From the NCBI RefSeq assembly GCF_039724765.1, contig NZ_CP155729.1, positions 1,364,001 through 1,428,000 on the forward strand: a DNA stretch of 64,000 nt, given 5' to 3'. This stretch comes from Sagittula stellata E-37. GTDB taxonomy: Bacteria > Pseudomonadota > Alphaproteobacteria > Rhodobacterales > Rhodobacteraceae. Positions within the stretch are counted from its first letter, which is position 1; each line of letters starts with the position of its first letter. The notes below the pieces were generated by a model. That model was not told the origin of the DNA and made no database searches. It worked only from the letters and a program-made list of their open reading frames with translations. Below are positions 45,841 to 54,067 of this stretch, piece by piece. A program made the translations under genes and the position numbers.

Positions 45841-47339
45841 ATCTCGAACGAAATGCCTTGGGCGAGCGGCAGCTCGCGCGAGTAGTTCACCGTGCTGGTC
45901 TGACGGCGCATGTAGGCGCGCCATGCGTCCGATCCGCTTTCGCGCCCGCCGCCGGTTTCCTTTTCGCCGCCGAAGGCTCCGCCGATTTCCGCGCCCGAAG
46001 GCCCGATGTTGACGTTGGCGATGCCGCAGTCAGAGCCTTGCGCCGAGAGGAAATGCTCGGTCTCGCGTAGATCGGTAGAGAAGATGCACGACGACAGGCC
46101 CTGCGGCACCGCGTTCTGCATCGCGATGGCCGCGTCGAGGTCGGTGTATTTCATCGCGTAGAGGATCGGCGCGAAGGTTTCGGTGTGCACGATGGCGCTT
46201 TGCGCGGGCATTTCGACGATGGCGGGGGCGACATAGGCCGCATCGGGGTATTGATCCGTCAACGCCCGGCCACCGCCATGGACGGTGCCGCCTTCGGCGC
46301 AGGCCTGTTCCAGCGCCTTCTCCATCGCCGTCATGGCACCTGCGTCGATCAACGGGCCGACAAGGGTGCCGGCCTCAAGCGGGCTGCCGATGGAAAGCCC
46401 TTCGTAAACCTTGGTCAGGCGCGGGATCAGCTGGTCGTAGATGTCTTCGTGCACGATCAGGCGGCGCAGCGAGGTGCAGCGCTGGCCCGCCGTGCCGACG
46501 GCGGAAAAGACAATCGCCCGCACGGCCATTTCCAGATCCGCCGAAGGGGCGACGATCATCGCGTTGTTGCCGCCGAGTTCAAGGATCGTCTTGCCCAGCC
46601 GTTTGGACATGTCCGCCGCGACCGCCTTGCCCATGGGCACGGAGCCGGTTGCCGAGATCAGCGCCACATCGCGCGAGGCGGTCAGGACCTCGCCCAGGTC
46701 GCGTTCGCCGATCAGGGTCTGGATCAGGCCCTCGGGCGCGTCCCCGCCGAAGGCCGCCATGGCGCGGTCGCAGATCTTCTGGATCGCCAGCTGGGTCAGC
46801 GGGGTCTTCTCGGACGGCTTGGCGATGACCGGATCGCCGCAGACCAGCGCCAGCGCGGCGTTCCAGCACCACGGCGCTGCGGGGAAGTTGAAGGCGGTGA
46901 TGATGCCGCAAACCCCAAGCGGGTGCCATGTTTCGCGCATCGAGTGGCCGGGCCGTTCCGACGCGATGGTCAGACCATAAAGCTGACGCGACAGGCCGAC
47001 CGCGAAGTCGCAGATGTCGATCATCTCCTGCACCTCGCCCAGCCCCTCCTGATAGATCTTGCCGCATTCCAGCGACACGAGGCGGCCGAGGTTCTCCTTT
47101 TCGCGGCGCAGCTCTTCGCCGAGAAGGCGCACGAGTTCGCCCCGCCGTGGCGCGGGGACCTTGCGCCATGCCTCGAAGGCCTCAACCCCCTTGGCAATCG
47201 CGGCCTCGGCGTCGGCGACCGAGTGCATTGGAACCCGGGCGATTTCGCTGCCGTCCACAGGGGTGGTGACGGAAAGCGTGCCGCCGGTGGTTTCCGCCGC
47301 GGTCAGGCCGCAGGCGTCGAGAATGTGCTGGTAGGTCAT
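45837..47339 (-). CDS. ALDH7-type aldehyde dehydrogenase (L-aminoadipate-semialdehyde dehydrogenase-like)
   Basis: 500 residues. The catalytic Cys lies in GTAGQRCTSLRRL and the general-base Glu in LELGGNNAM. The C-terminal signature GIANVNIGPSGAEIGGAFGG then EKETGGGRESGSDAWRAYMR is diagnostic of family 7 (antiquitin/AmaB). It oxidises alpha-aminoadipate semialdehyde to alpha-aminoadipate with NAD in lysine catabolism. The start codon overlaps the stop of an aminotransferase remnant (ATGA), and the stop overlaps the oxidase start, so it is the core of a compact operon. Confidence 0.9.
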   Translation of the reverse strand: MTYQHILDACGLTAAETTGGTLSVTTPVDGSEIARVPMHSVADAEAAIAKGVEAFEAWRKVPAPRRGELVRLLGEELRREKENLGRLVSLECGKIYQEGLGEVQEMIDICDFAVGLSRQLYGLTIASERPGHSMRETWHPLGVCGIITAFNFPAAPWCWNAALALVCGDPVIAKPSEKTPLTQLAIQKICDRAMAAFGGDAPEGLIQTLIGERDLGEVLTASRDVALISATGSVPMGKAVAADMSKRLGKTILELGGNNAMIVAPSADLEMAVRAIVFSAVGTAGQRCTSLRRLIVHEDIYDQLIPRLTKVYEGLSIGSPLEAGTLVGPLIDAGAMTAMEKALEQACAEGGTVHGGGRALTDQYPDAAYVAPAIVEMPAQSAIVHTETFAPILYAMKYTDLDAAIAMQNAVPQGLSSCIFSTDLRETEHFLSAQGSDCGIANVNIGPSGAEIGGAFGGEKETGGGRESGSDAWRAYMRRQTSTVNYSRELPLAQGISFEI

Positions 47340-47686
47340 GAGGCTGTCCTTTGGTTCGAGATCAGGCCCTGGACGGCCCGGTTCAGGCGCGCGCAGCCGT
47401 CTTCCAGATCGGCGCGTGCATATGCGTAGGATGGGCGGAAATGTTCCGGCAACCCGAAGGCTGGGCAGGTCGCGAGGCCGGGGCCGCTCGCGGCCAGAAT
47501 GTAGGCACAGACGTCGGCGTTCGTCGCAATCGGGGTTGGCAACGCCGCGCCGGACGGGAAGACGTGGGCGGCCCCGTCGGGCACCTTGCAGGCGATGCCG
47601 GGAGTGACGTTCAGCGCCGCGTCTTCCGAGATCGCGACGATCCCGGACAGCGTCATTCCGTCTGTTCTGTCGGCTTTCCGCAGCAC
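47336..47686 (-). pseudogene. C-terminal remnant of a class I/II aminotransferase
   Basis: The frame encodes LNVTPGIACKVPDGAAHVFP, then a segment with DVCAYILAASGPGLATCPAF and FGLPEHFRPSYAYA ending in an LEDGCARLNRAVQGL helix. This follows the last 90 residues of aspartate-aminotransferase-type enzymes (TPG...P-x-GA-x-y-VFPS; AFGL-x-x-FRISYA), including the carboxylate-binding Arg. The PLP-binding two-thirds of the protein is absent, since only about 90 bases remain before the divergent LysR gene. It keeps a four-base overlap with the ALDH start, so it was once the first gene of this operon. A short frame from 47686 could still be translated as a leader. Confidence 0.65.
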
Positions 47687-47722
47687 GGCGCGCTCCTGTT
47701 ACATGGGCTGTTTGACATGCTG

Positions 47723-47736
47723 TTCTCTCATATGAG
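47723..47736. promoter_or_regulatory. 14-bp perfect palindrome, candidate LysR operator
   Basis: TTCTCATATGAGAA lies in the divergent region between the aminotransferase remnant/ALDH operon and the LysR gene. It fits the LysR-type T-N11-A dyad. A regulator bound here could control both directions. Confidence 0.55.
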
Positions 47737-47777
47737 AAACGCGATTATCGCATTTATCATGCAAAAGGATCATACCC

Positions 47778-48713
47778 ATGCCGCATCCGAAGCGCTTCCT
47801 GCCTCCGATGACGGCGCTCCGCGCGCTCGAGTCGTTCGAGCGGACGGGGAATGTGACGCAAACCGGTCTTGAGCTGGGCGTGTCGCAAAGCGCGGTGAGC
47901 CGTCAGCTCAAGGTTCTGGAGGACTACCTGGATACGCCGCTGTTCACGCGGGACAGGAAGGCCATCGCGCTTACCCCGGCGGCGCGCGACTACTGCACGC
48001 AGATCAGGGCCGCGCTCGAACAGATCGGAACGGCAAGCCTGCGCCTGAAGGCCAACCCCCGCGGCGGGCAGTTGAACATCGCGATGCTCCCGGCTTTCGG
48101 TGTCCGCTGGCTGGCCCCGAGGCTGCCCGACTTCGTGGCGCGGCATCCGGAAGTGACCGTGAACCTCAGCACCCGTTTGAAACCCTTCGATTTTGCGTCC
48201 GAGCCATTTCACGGGGCCATCCACTTTGGCGGGCGCGACTGGTCCGATGTCGCTTATCAGGAGCTGATGCGCGAATACGTGGTGCCGGTGGCGTCGCCGA
48301 AGGTGGCGGGCACCTTGCGGGGCAACACCCTGACCGATCTGTTTTCCCTGCCGCTTCTTCATCTGGAGACGCGCCCGGATGCGTGGGAAAAATGGGCTCA
48401 GGCGCTTGGAGAAGAGGTCGAGTGCCCCGTCGGCATGCTTTTCGATCAGTTCGCGTCGATGGTACAGGCGGCCATCCACGGTATGGGCGCCGCGCTGTTG
48501 CCGACCTATCTTGTAGAAAACGAATTGCAGGACGGCCGGCTGGTTGCGCTGTGGTCTGAAAGCAAGACCAGCGTCGGCACTTACTATTTCGTCTGGCCCA
48601 AGGATGAGCCGAACTATCAGCCGCGCGCCCTGTTCGTGGACTGGTTGAGGAAGGCTACGGACGGGAAAGCCAAGGACGGCACGGGCCGCCGGCATCTTGA
48701 TCCCGCGTCTTGA
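47778..48713 (+). CDS. LysR-family transcriptional regulator (GcvA-like) of the amine-catabolic operon
   Basis: 311 residues. The N-terminal winged helix is PPMTALRALESFERTGNVTQ with the recognition helix GVSQSAVSRQLKVLED. The effector domain begins RGGQLNIAMLPAFGVRWLAP, with the RWLxPRLxxF pattern of the GcvA/AmpR group. AAGGATCATACC precedes the ATG. It is divergent from the ALDH/oxidase operon, and a perfect palindrome lies between them, so it likely regulates that operon in response to lysine or a pipecolate-pathway intermediate. Confidence 0.88.
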   Translation: MPHPKRFLPPMTALRALESFERTGNVTQTGLELGVSQSAVSRQLKVLEDYLDTPLFTRDRKAIALTPAARDYCTQIRAALEQIGTASLRLKANPRGGQLNIAMLPAFGVRWLAPRLPDFVARHPEVTVNLSTRLKPFDFASEPFHGAIHFGGRDWSDVAYQELMREYVVPVASPKVAGTLRGNTLTDLFSLPLLHLETRPDAWEKWAQALGEEVECPVGMLFDQFASMVQAAIHGMGAALLPTYLVENELQDGRLVALWSESKTSVGTYYFVWPKDEPNYQPRALFVDWLRKATDGKAKDGTGRRHLDPAS

Positions 48714-48921
48714 GGGGATCGATCCGTCCGTTGGACTGGGCAGGGTCGCGATGGGGCGGATGATCTCGTCCCCGCTGACTCCGAGCGGCACGTCGAAACA
48801 GGAGGGCGCGCTGTCGCGGATCGGCATCTGGGGGCGAGCTACAGCGGGGGACACCTGATGGTGGTGGGCGCGCCCCGGCCGGGTTGCCTTGGCTGTCTGG
48901 GCAAGAACCCGGTCTTCGCCC

Positions 48922-50316
48922 TCATGTTGCGTATCGTGTCGCGCCCCGTCGCGCCGTGTCGACCGGGGTCGAGAGCACCAAGGCCTGGTGGGCGCGCTGG
49001 TCGCAGTTGGCGCGGGGGCAGATGCGGCAGTTGATGCCGATCTCGGTGGGGCGGGCCTCGGTCAGGTTGAGGTCCTCGGCGTAGCCCAGGGCGTCGGCGT
49101 GATCGCGGGCGCAGCCCATGGCCACGGCAAGGCGGATGTCCTGCGCGTGGCGGGTGAAGGTGGGCCGGTCGACGGTGCGCGCGAAGACGAAGAACTGCGA
49201 CCGGTCCGGCATCTCGACCACCTGCGGCACGATGCGGCCGGGCGTGCGGAACACGGAGTGGACCTCAAGCCTCGGGCAGGCGCCGCCGTACTCGGCCAAG
49301 TGGAAGTCCGTGGCGTTGAAGCGCTTGGTGACGTTTCCCGCCTTGTCGATCCGGAGGAAGAAGAAGGGGATGCCGCGGTGCCCCGTGCGCTGGAGCGTGG
49401 TGGCGCGGTGGCAGGCCTGTTCGAACGAGACGCCGAAGCGGGTGGCGAGGTGGTCGAAGTCGTACTTGGAGGCCCGCGCTTCGGCCAGGAAGCGGTCGTA
49501 GGGCATGAGCACGGCGGCGGCGAAGTAGTTCGCCAGTTCGACCCGGCAGCGGGCGCGGCCGTGGGCGTCTTCCAGCCCGGCCTCGGTCAGGATGGCGTCG
49601 AGCAGGTCGGCCTGTTCGAGAAGGCCCGCGACATGCACGAGCTGGAACAGGCGGTTGGGGTGGTCGAGGGCTTCGGAGAGGCGGACCTCGCCCTGGGACT
49701 GGTCGTATTCGCGCAAGGAGGCGGGCATCTCGGCCACGGGGGCGATGCGGACACGCAGGCCAAGCTGCTGGCGCAGGCGGGATTTCAGGGCGAAGTACAT
49801 GTCGTCGGCGGCGACGGGCGCGTCCCAGAAGGCTTCGGCTGCGGCTTCGAGGCGGGGGAAGTGGTTGTCGTGGCGGCGGAAGACGTTGTGGACGACGGCC
49901 TCGGGCGCGGTCGGCAGGACCGATTCCTCGCCTGCGGCGGCCACGGACATGAGCTGATCGGTGGCGGCGAGATAGGCGCGGTGCAGCATGACGAAGGCCT
50001 GCGCGAGGTCCGGGCTGTGCGCGAGGCTGGCGCGCAGTTGCGGCAGATCGGGTCGGTGACCTTCGAAAAGCGGGTCCTGGAGGGCGGCGCGGATGTCGGC
50101 GAGGGCGGCGGTGTCGTCGTCTTCCGCGATGTCGCGCCAATCGACGCCGTAGGCTTCGAACAGCTTCAGGAGGACCGGGACAGAGACCGATCTTTCGTTC
50201 TTTTCCAAAAGGTTGACGTAAGAGGTGGAGATGCCGAGTTCCTTCGCCATCTGGACCTGTGTCTGACCGTGTTCGATGCGCAGGCGCCTGAGGCGCGGGC
50301 CGATGAAGGTTTTCAT
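48922..50316 (-). CDS. ScfR/PccR/RamB-type short-chain acyl-CoA regulator (XRE + IrrE-like domain)
   Basis: 464 residues. The N-terminal XRE helix-turn-helix is IGPRLRRLRIEHGQTQVQMA then LGISTSYVNLLEKNER. The central region is ImmA/IrrE-like, but its zinc-protease H-E-x-x-H is replaced by VHVAGLLE, so it is probably non-catalytic. The C-terminal domain ends with Cys-rich INCRICPRANCDQRA, as in the family. Relatives control propionyl-CoA carboxylase, the glyoxylate shunt or central carbon choice by sensing acyl-CoA. It is divergent from the glyoxylate/mesaconyl-CoA operon, with repeated TTTTACA motifs at 50321-50371. Confidence 0.88.
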   Translation of the reverse strand: MKTFIGPRLRRLRIEHGQTQVQMAKELGISTSYVNLLEKNERSVSVPVLLKLFEAYGVDWRDIAEDDDTAALADIRAALQDPLFEGHRPDLPQLRASLAHSPDLAQAFVMLHRAYLAATDQLMSVAAAGEESVLPTAPEAVVHNVFRRHDNHFPRLEAAAEAFWDAPVAADDMYFALKSRLRQQLGLRVRIAPVAEMPASLREYDQSQGEVRLSEALDHPNRLFQLVHVAGLLEQADLLDAILTEAGLEDAHGRARCRVELANYFAAAVLMPYDRFLAEARASKYDFDHLATRFGVSFEQACHRATTLQRTGHRGIPFFFLRIDKAGNVTKRFNATDFHLAEYGGACPRLEVHSVFRTPGRIVPQVVEMPDRSQFFVFARTVDRPTFTRHAQDIRLAVAMGCARDHADALGYAEDLNLTEARPTEIGINCRICPRANCDQRAHQALVLSTPVDTARRGATRYAT

Positions 50317-50320
50317 AGTA

Positions 50321-50371
50321 TTTTACAGTATACAGAATTTGACACTTTTACAATTGTGAGGGTTTGTAAAA
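50321..50371. promoter_or_regulatory. Operator/promoter region between scfR-like gene and sgaA operon
   Basis: TTTTACA occurs at 50321-50327 and 50346-50352, and its complement TGTAAAA at 50365-50371, so the last two form an inverted repeat with a 12-base spacer. A consensus -35 TTGACA (plus strand, 50339-50344) lies between them. The -10 must fall within the TTTGTAAAAT around 50363-50372, overlapping the dyad. The arrangement suits repression or activation of the operon and autoregulation by the ScfR-type protein. Confidence 0.6.
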
Positions 50372-50456
50372 TTTCGCGTTCACAGCAGGACCCGGTTTGG
50401 TTTCCGCTTTGTGGGCAGACCGCGCATGTTGGCGTCAGCGAAGAGGAGGCGCCATT

Positions 50457-51653
50457 ATGCAAAGCGGTTACACCCATCTGTTCATTCCCGGTCCCACGAA
50501 CGTCCCGGAGGTGGTGCGACAGGCGATGAACGTGCCGCAGCAGGACATGCGCGCCCCTGACTTCGCCGAGTTCACGCTGCCGCTGTTCGAGGGCCTGAAG
50601 CGGGTCTTCAAGACGACGAACGGCGAGGTGATGATGTTCCCCGGCTCCGGCACCGGCGCGTGGGAGGCGGCGATCACCAACACGCTGAACCCCGGCGACA
50701 AGGTGCTGATGTCGCGCTACGGGCAGTTCTCGCACCTCTGGGTGAAGATGGCGGAGATGCTGGGGCTGGACGTGATCTGTGTCGATGTGCCCTGGGGCGC
50801 GGGTGTGCCGTGGAAGGAATACGGGCGTATCCTCGGCGCCGACAAGGACGACGAGATCAAGGCGGTCTTCGTCACCCACAACGAGACGGCGGCGGGCGTG
50901 GTCAGCGACGTGGCCGCGGTGCGCCGGGTGATGGACGAATGCTTCCATGATGCGCTGCTGTTCGTGGACGGGGTGTCCTCGGTCGCCTCGGTCGATTTCC
51001 GGATGGACGAATGGGGCGTCGACCTTGCCGTGACGGGTTCCCAGAAGGGGCTGATGATGCCTGCGGGCCTCGGCATCCTCGGTGTCAGCCAGAAGGCCAT
51101 GGCGGTGTCTAAGACCGCGCGGATGCGCCGGGCCTACTTCGACTTCGAGGACATGGTGAACATCAACCGCAGCGGCTATTTCCCGTACACTCCCCCGACC
51201 CCGCTCCTGCATGGCCTGCGCGCTTCGCTCGACCTTTTGGAGCGGGAAGGGCTGGAGAACGTCTTTGCCCGCCACGCGCGGCTTGCCGAGGGCGTGCGCC
51301 GGGGTGTGAAGGCCATGGGGCTGGACCTGGTGGCGGAGCATCCGTCGCTGATGTCCGACACGGTCAGCGCGATCCGTGTGCCGCCGGAGGTGGACGCACG
51401 CGAGGTGCTGCGCATCGCCTACGAGGAACTGAACGCCTCTTTCGGGTCTGGCCTGGCGCGGCTGGCGGGCAAGGTGTTCCGCATCGGCCACCTCGGCAGC
51501 TTCAACGAGGGTATGGCGCTGACGGCGCTTGGCCTGGCGGAGCTGGCGCTGGTCAAGGCGGGCGCGAAGGTGCCGCTGGGCGCCGGGGTGGCCGCCGCCT
51601 CGTCTTATTTCGCCGAAGGCGCGCAGAGCGGCCTCAGGCTGGCGGCGGAATAA
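50457..51653 (+). CDS. sgaA: Serine-glyoxylate aminotransferase-like enzyme (class V)
   Basis: 398 residues. The class V aminotransferase fold starts with HLFIPGPTNVPEVVRQAM. The PLP Lys is K197 in VTGSQKGLMMPAG, and the C-terminal RIGHLGSFNE holds the substrate-binding Arg. The family converts serine plus glyoxylate to hydroxypyruvate plus glycine; the close relative BhcA uses aspartate as donor. GAGGAGGC precedes ATG 50457; the in-frame upstream extension lies in the regulatory region. It opens the mcl-mtkAB-meh-mct operon and links it to glyoxylate. Confidence 0.88.
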   Translation: MQSGYTHLFIPGPTNVPEVVRQAMNVPQQDMRAPDFAEFTLPLFEGLKRVFKTTNGEVMMFPGSGTGAWEAAITNTLNPGDKVLMSRYGQFSHLWVKMAEMLGLDVICVDVPWGAGVPWKEYGRILGADKDDEIKAVFVTHNETAAGVVSDVAAVRRVMDECFHDALLFVDGVSSVASVDFRMDEWGVDLAVTGSQKGLMMPAGLGILGVSQKAMAVSKTARMRRAYFDFEDMVNINRSGYFPYTPPTPLLHGLRASLDLLEREGLENVFARHARLAEGVRRGVKAMGLDLVAEHPSLMSDTVSAIRVPPEVDAREVLRIAYEELNASFGSGLARLAGKVFRIGHLGSFNEGMALTALGLAELALVKAGAKVPLGAGVAAASSYFAEGAQSGLRLAAE

Positions 51654-51745
51654 CCCCGCCTTTTCGAACGCATTCAACGACCGGACGCCTGTCGGCCGCT
51701 CCCATCAGGGGCGCGGTCCGGGAGGCTCTGACCAAGGAGGACATC

Positions 51746-52705
51746 ATGTCTCATACGCTTCACCCCCTGCGAAAGCAGCGCCTGCACCGCTCTGAGCTGG
51801 CTGTGCCCGCGTCCAACCCCGCCATGGTCGAGAAGGCCGCCGACAGTGCCGCCGACTATGTGTTCCTCGATCTTGAGGACGCCGTTGCGCCGCCCGAGAA
51901 GGACCAGGCGCGCAAGAACGCGGTGGAACTGCTGAACGACATCGACTGGGCGGGGAAGGGCAAGACCGTGTCGGTGCGGATCAACGGGCTCGACACGCAT
52001 TACATGTACCGCGACGTGGTGGACATCATGGAAAAGGCGGGCGACCGGGTGGACACGCTGCTGGTGCCCAAGGTCGGTGTGGCCGCCGACCTCTACATGG
52101 TGGAGGCCATGGTCAACCAGATTGAGCAGGCCTGCGGGCTTGAGAACCGCGTGGGCCTTGAGGCGCTGATCGAGACGGCGCTGGGCATGGCCAACGTCGA
52201 AGCCATCGCGCAGTTCGGCGGACGGCTGGAGGCGCTGCACTTCGGGGTGGCGGATTACGCGGCCTCGATGCGGGCGCGGACGGTGAACATCGGCGGCCTG
52301 AACCCGGACTACCCGGGCGACCAGTGGCACGCCTCGATCAGCCGGATGGTGGTGGCCTGCCGCGCCTACGGGCTGCGGGCGGTGGACGGGCCGTTCGGCG
52401 ATTTCAGCGATCCGGAGGGCTATGTCGCCGGGGCAAAGCGCGCCGCCGCATTGGGCTGCGAGGGCAAGTGGGCGATCCACCCCAGCCAGATCGCCATGGC
52501 CAACGACGTGTTCAGCCCGCCGGAGGCGGAGGTCACGAAGGCGCAACGCATCATCGAGGAGCTGAAGGCGGCAGAGGCTGCAGGCAAGGGCGCGGCGAGC
52601 CTCGACGGCAAGATGATCGACGCGGCCAGCGAAAAGATGGCGCGCAATGTGATCGACATGGCGAACGCCATCGCCGCGAAGTCGCAGCCGATCGCGGCGG
52701 AATAA
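51746..52705 (+). CDS. mcl1: L-malyl-CoA/beta-methylmalyl-CoA lyase
   Basis: 319 residues. A CitE-like TIM barrel with LAVPASNPAMVEKAADSAAD, VFLDLEDAVAPPEKDQARKN, ALIETALGMANVEAIA and GKWAIHPSQIAMANDVFSPP, matching the Rhodobacter Mcl1 type. It reversibly cleaves malyl-CoA to glyoxylate and acetyl-CoA, and methylmalyl-CoA to glyoxylate and propionyl-CoA. AAGGAGGACATC precedes the ATG. The adjacent malate-CoA ligase and mesaconyl-CoA genes fit both reactions. Confidence 0.92.
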   Translation: MSHTLHPLRKQRLHRSELAVPASNPAMVEKAADSAADYVFLDLEDAVAPPEKDQARKNAVELLNDIDWAGKGKTVSVRINGLDTHYMYRDVVDIMEKAGDRVDTLLVPKVGVAADLYMVEAMVNQIEQACGLENRVGLEALIETALGMANVEAIAQFGGRLEALHFGVADYAASMRARTVNIGGLNPDYPGDQWHASISRMVVACRAYGLRAVDGPFGDFSDPEGYVAGAKRAAALGCEGKWAIHPSQIAMANDVFSPPEAEVTKAQRIIEELKAAEAAGKGAASLDGKMIDAASEKMARNVIDMANAIAAKSQPIAAE

Positions 52706-52838
52706 AGCTCTTTTGGCGAAGAGGGCGGCGGCGCGAAGCCCCGCCCTACGAGAGCACCCGCAGGCGGCGGGGTGGTTCGGCGTGCCCGGCGGGGCGGTGG
52801 GGTGAACCCCCACCCTACGGAATGGAGGAGAGACGAAC

Positions 52839-54020
52839 ATGGACATTCATGAGCATCAGGCCAAGGACATCCTGAAAGGCTTTGGCGTGCCGGTGCCGAA
52901 GGGCTTCGTGGCCTATTCGCCGGAGCAGGCGGCCTATTGCGCCCGCGCGCTGGGCGGCGCGGGCCCTTGGGTCGTGAAGGCGCAGGTACATTCCGGCGGC
53001 CGAGGCGAGGCGGGCGGCGTCAAGCTGTGCAAGACCGATGCGGAGGTCATGGACTACGCCGCCTCGCTTCTGGGCACGCGGCTGGTGACGAAGCAGACCG
53101 ATGCGCAGGGCAAGGGGGTTTACCGGCTGTATGTCGAGGAGGCGTCCGACATCGCGCAGGAGTTGTACCTGGGTTTCGTGCTGGACCGGAAGTCGGAGCG
53201 CATCATGATCGTCGCCTCCGGCCATGGCGGGATGGAGATCGAGGACCTCGCGCATGAGGACCCCGACAGCCTGGTCCGGTCGGTGATCGACCCGGCGGTG
53301 GGCCTGCGGGAATACCAGGCGCGCGATTTAGGCTTTCGGCTGGGGCTGACCGGGCCGCAGGTGACGCAGTTCGTGACCTTCCTGCAGGCCTGCTACCGGG
53401 CGTACCGCGATCTCGACGCGATGATGGTGGAGATCAATCCGCTGGTCATCACCGGGAAAGGCGATCTGGTGGCGCTGGATGCGAAGATGTCCTTCGACAC
53501 CAACGCGCTTTATCGCCGCCCGCAGGTGGCAGCGCTGCGCGATCCCGGACAGGAGGACCCGCGCGAGGCGATGGCCGCCGACAACGGGCTGGCCTACGTG
53601 GGGCTGGACGGCGACATCGGGTGCATCATCAACGGTGCGGGCCTCGCCATGGCGTCGATGGACATGATCCAGCTTGCCGGGGGGCAGCCCGCGAATTTCC
53701 TCGACATCGGCGGCGGCGCCTCGCCCGAACGGGTCTGCCAGGCGTTCCGCACCGTTTTGTCGGACCGAAACGTCAGCGTGATCCTCGTGAACATCTTCGC
53801 GGGCATCAACCGCTGCGACTGGATCGCGAAGGGGGTGATCCGGGCCTACACGGACGTGGGTATCGAGATCCCCGTGGTGGTCCGACTGTCGGGCACCAAC
53901 GTCGAGGAGGGCCGGAAGATCATCCGCGAGAGCGGCCTGCCGATCATCTCCGCCGACACGCTGGCCGAGGCCGCCGACAGGGCCGTGGCGGCCGCTTCGC
54001 AGAAAATCGCAGCAGAATAA
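52839..54020 (+). CDS. mtkA: Malate-CoA ligase beta subunit (SucC-like)
   Basis: 393 residues. The ATP-grasp start is [20 protein letters not shown], then [20 protein letters not shown] and [20 protein letters not shown]. The CoA-ligase core has [20 protein letters not shown] and [16 protein letters not shown]. Sequence alone cannot fully separate succinate from malate specificity, but the operon with malyl-CoA lyase and serine-glyoxylate aminotransferase points to malate thiokinase. The 133 bases before it hold G+C-rich hairpins (for example GGTGGGGTGAACCCCCACC near 52794). Confidence 0.87.
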   Translation: MDIHEHQAKDILKGFGVPVPKGFVAYSPEQAAYCARALGGAGPWVVKAQVHSGGRGEAGGVKLCKTDAEVMDYAASLLGTRLVTKQTDAQGKGVYRLYVEEASDIAQELYLGFVLDRKSERIMIVASGHGGMEIEDLAHEDPDSLVRSVIDPAVGLREYQARDLGFRLGLTGPQVTQFVTFLQACYRAYRDLDAMMVEINPLVITGKGDLVALDAKMSFDTNALYRRPQVAALRDPGQEDPREAMAADNGLAYVGLDGDIGCIINGAGLAMASMDMIQLAGGQPANFLDIGGGASPERVCQAFRTVLSDRNVSVILVNIFAGINRCDWIAKGVIRAYTDVGIEIPVVVRLSGTNVEEGRKIIRESGLPIISADTLAEAADRAVAAASQKIAAE

Positions 54021-54067
54021 CCGCCCCACGCGCCGCACGGGCGGCAGGGCAGAAAGGACATTCCCAG

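Noticed and set aside
48889..50529. 546-codon plus-strand frame antisense to the ScfR-type regulator
   Set aside because: Val/Gly/Glu-rich mirror of the minus-strand gene, which has clear HTH and Cys motifs; no domain on the plus strand.
50457..51653. Beta-hydroxyaspartate-cycle aminotransferase BhcA
   Set aside because: BhcA resembles this enzyme, but the bhcB, bhcC and bhcD partners are absent; the neighbours are mcl and mtkAB, favouring the serine-glyoxylate assignment.
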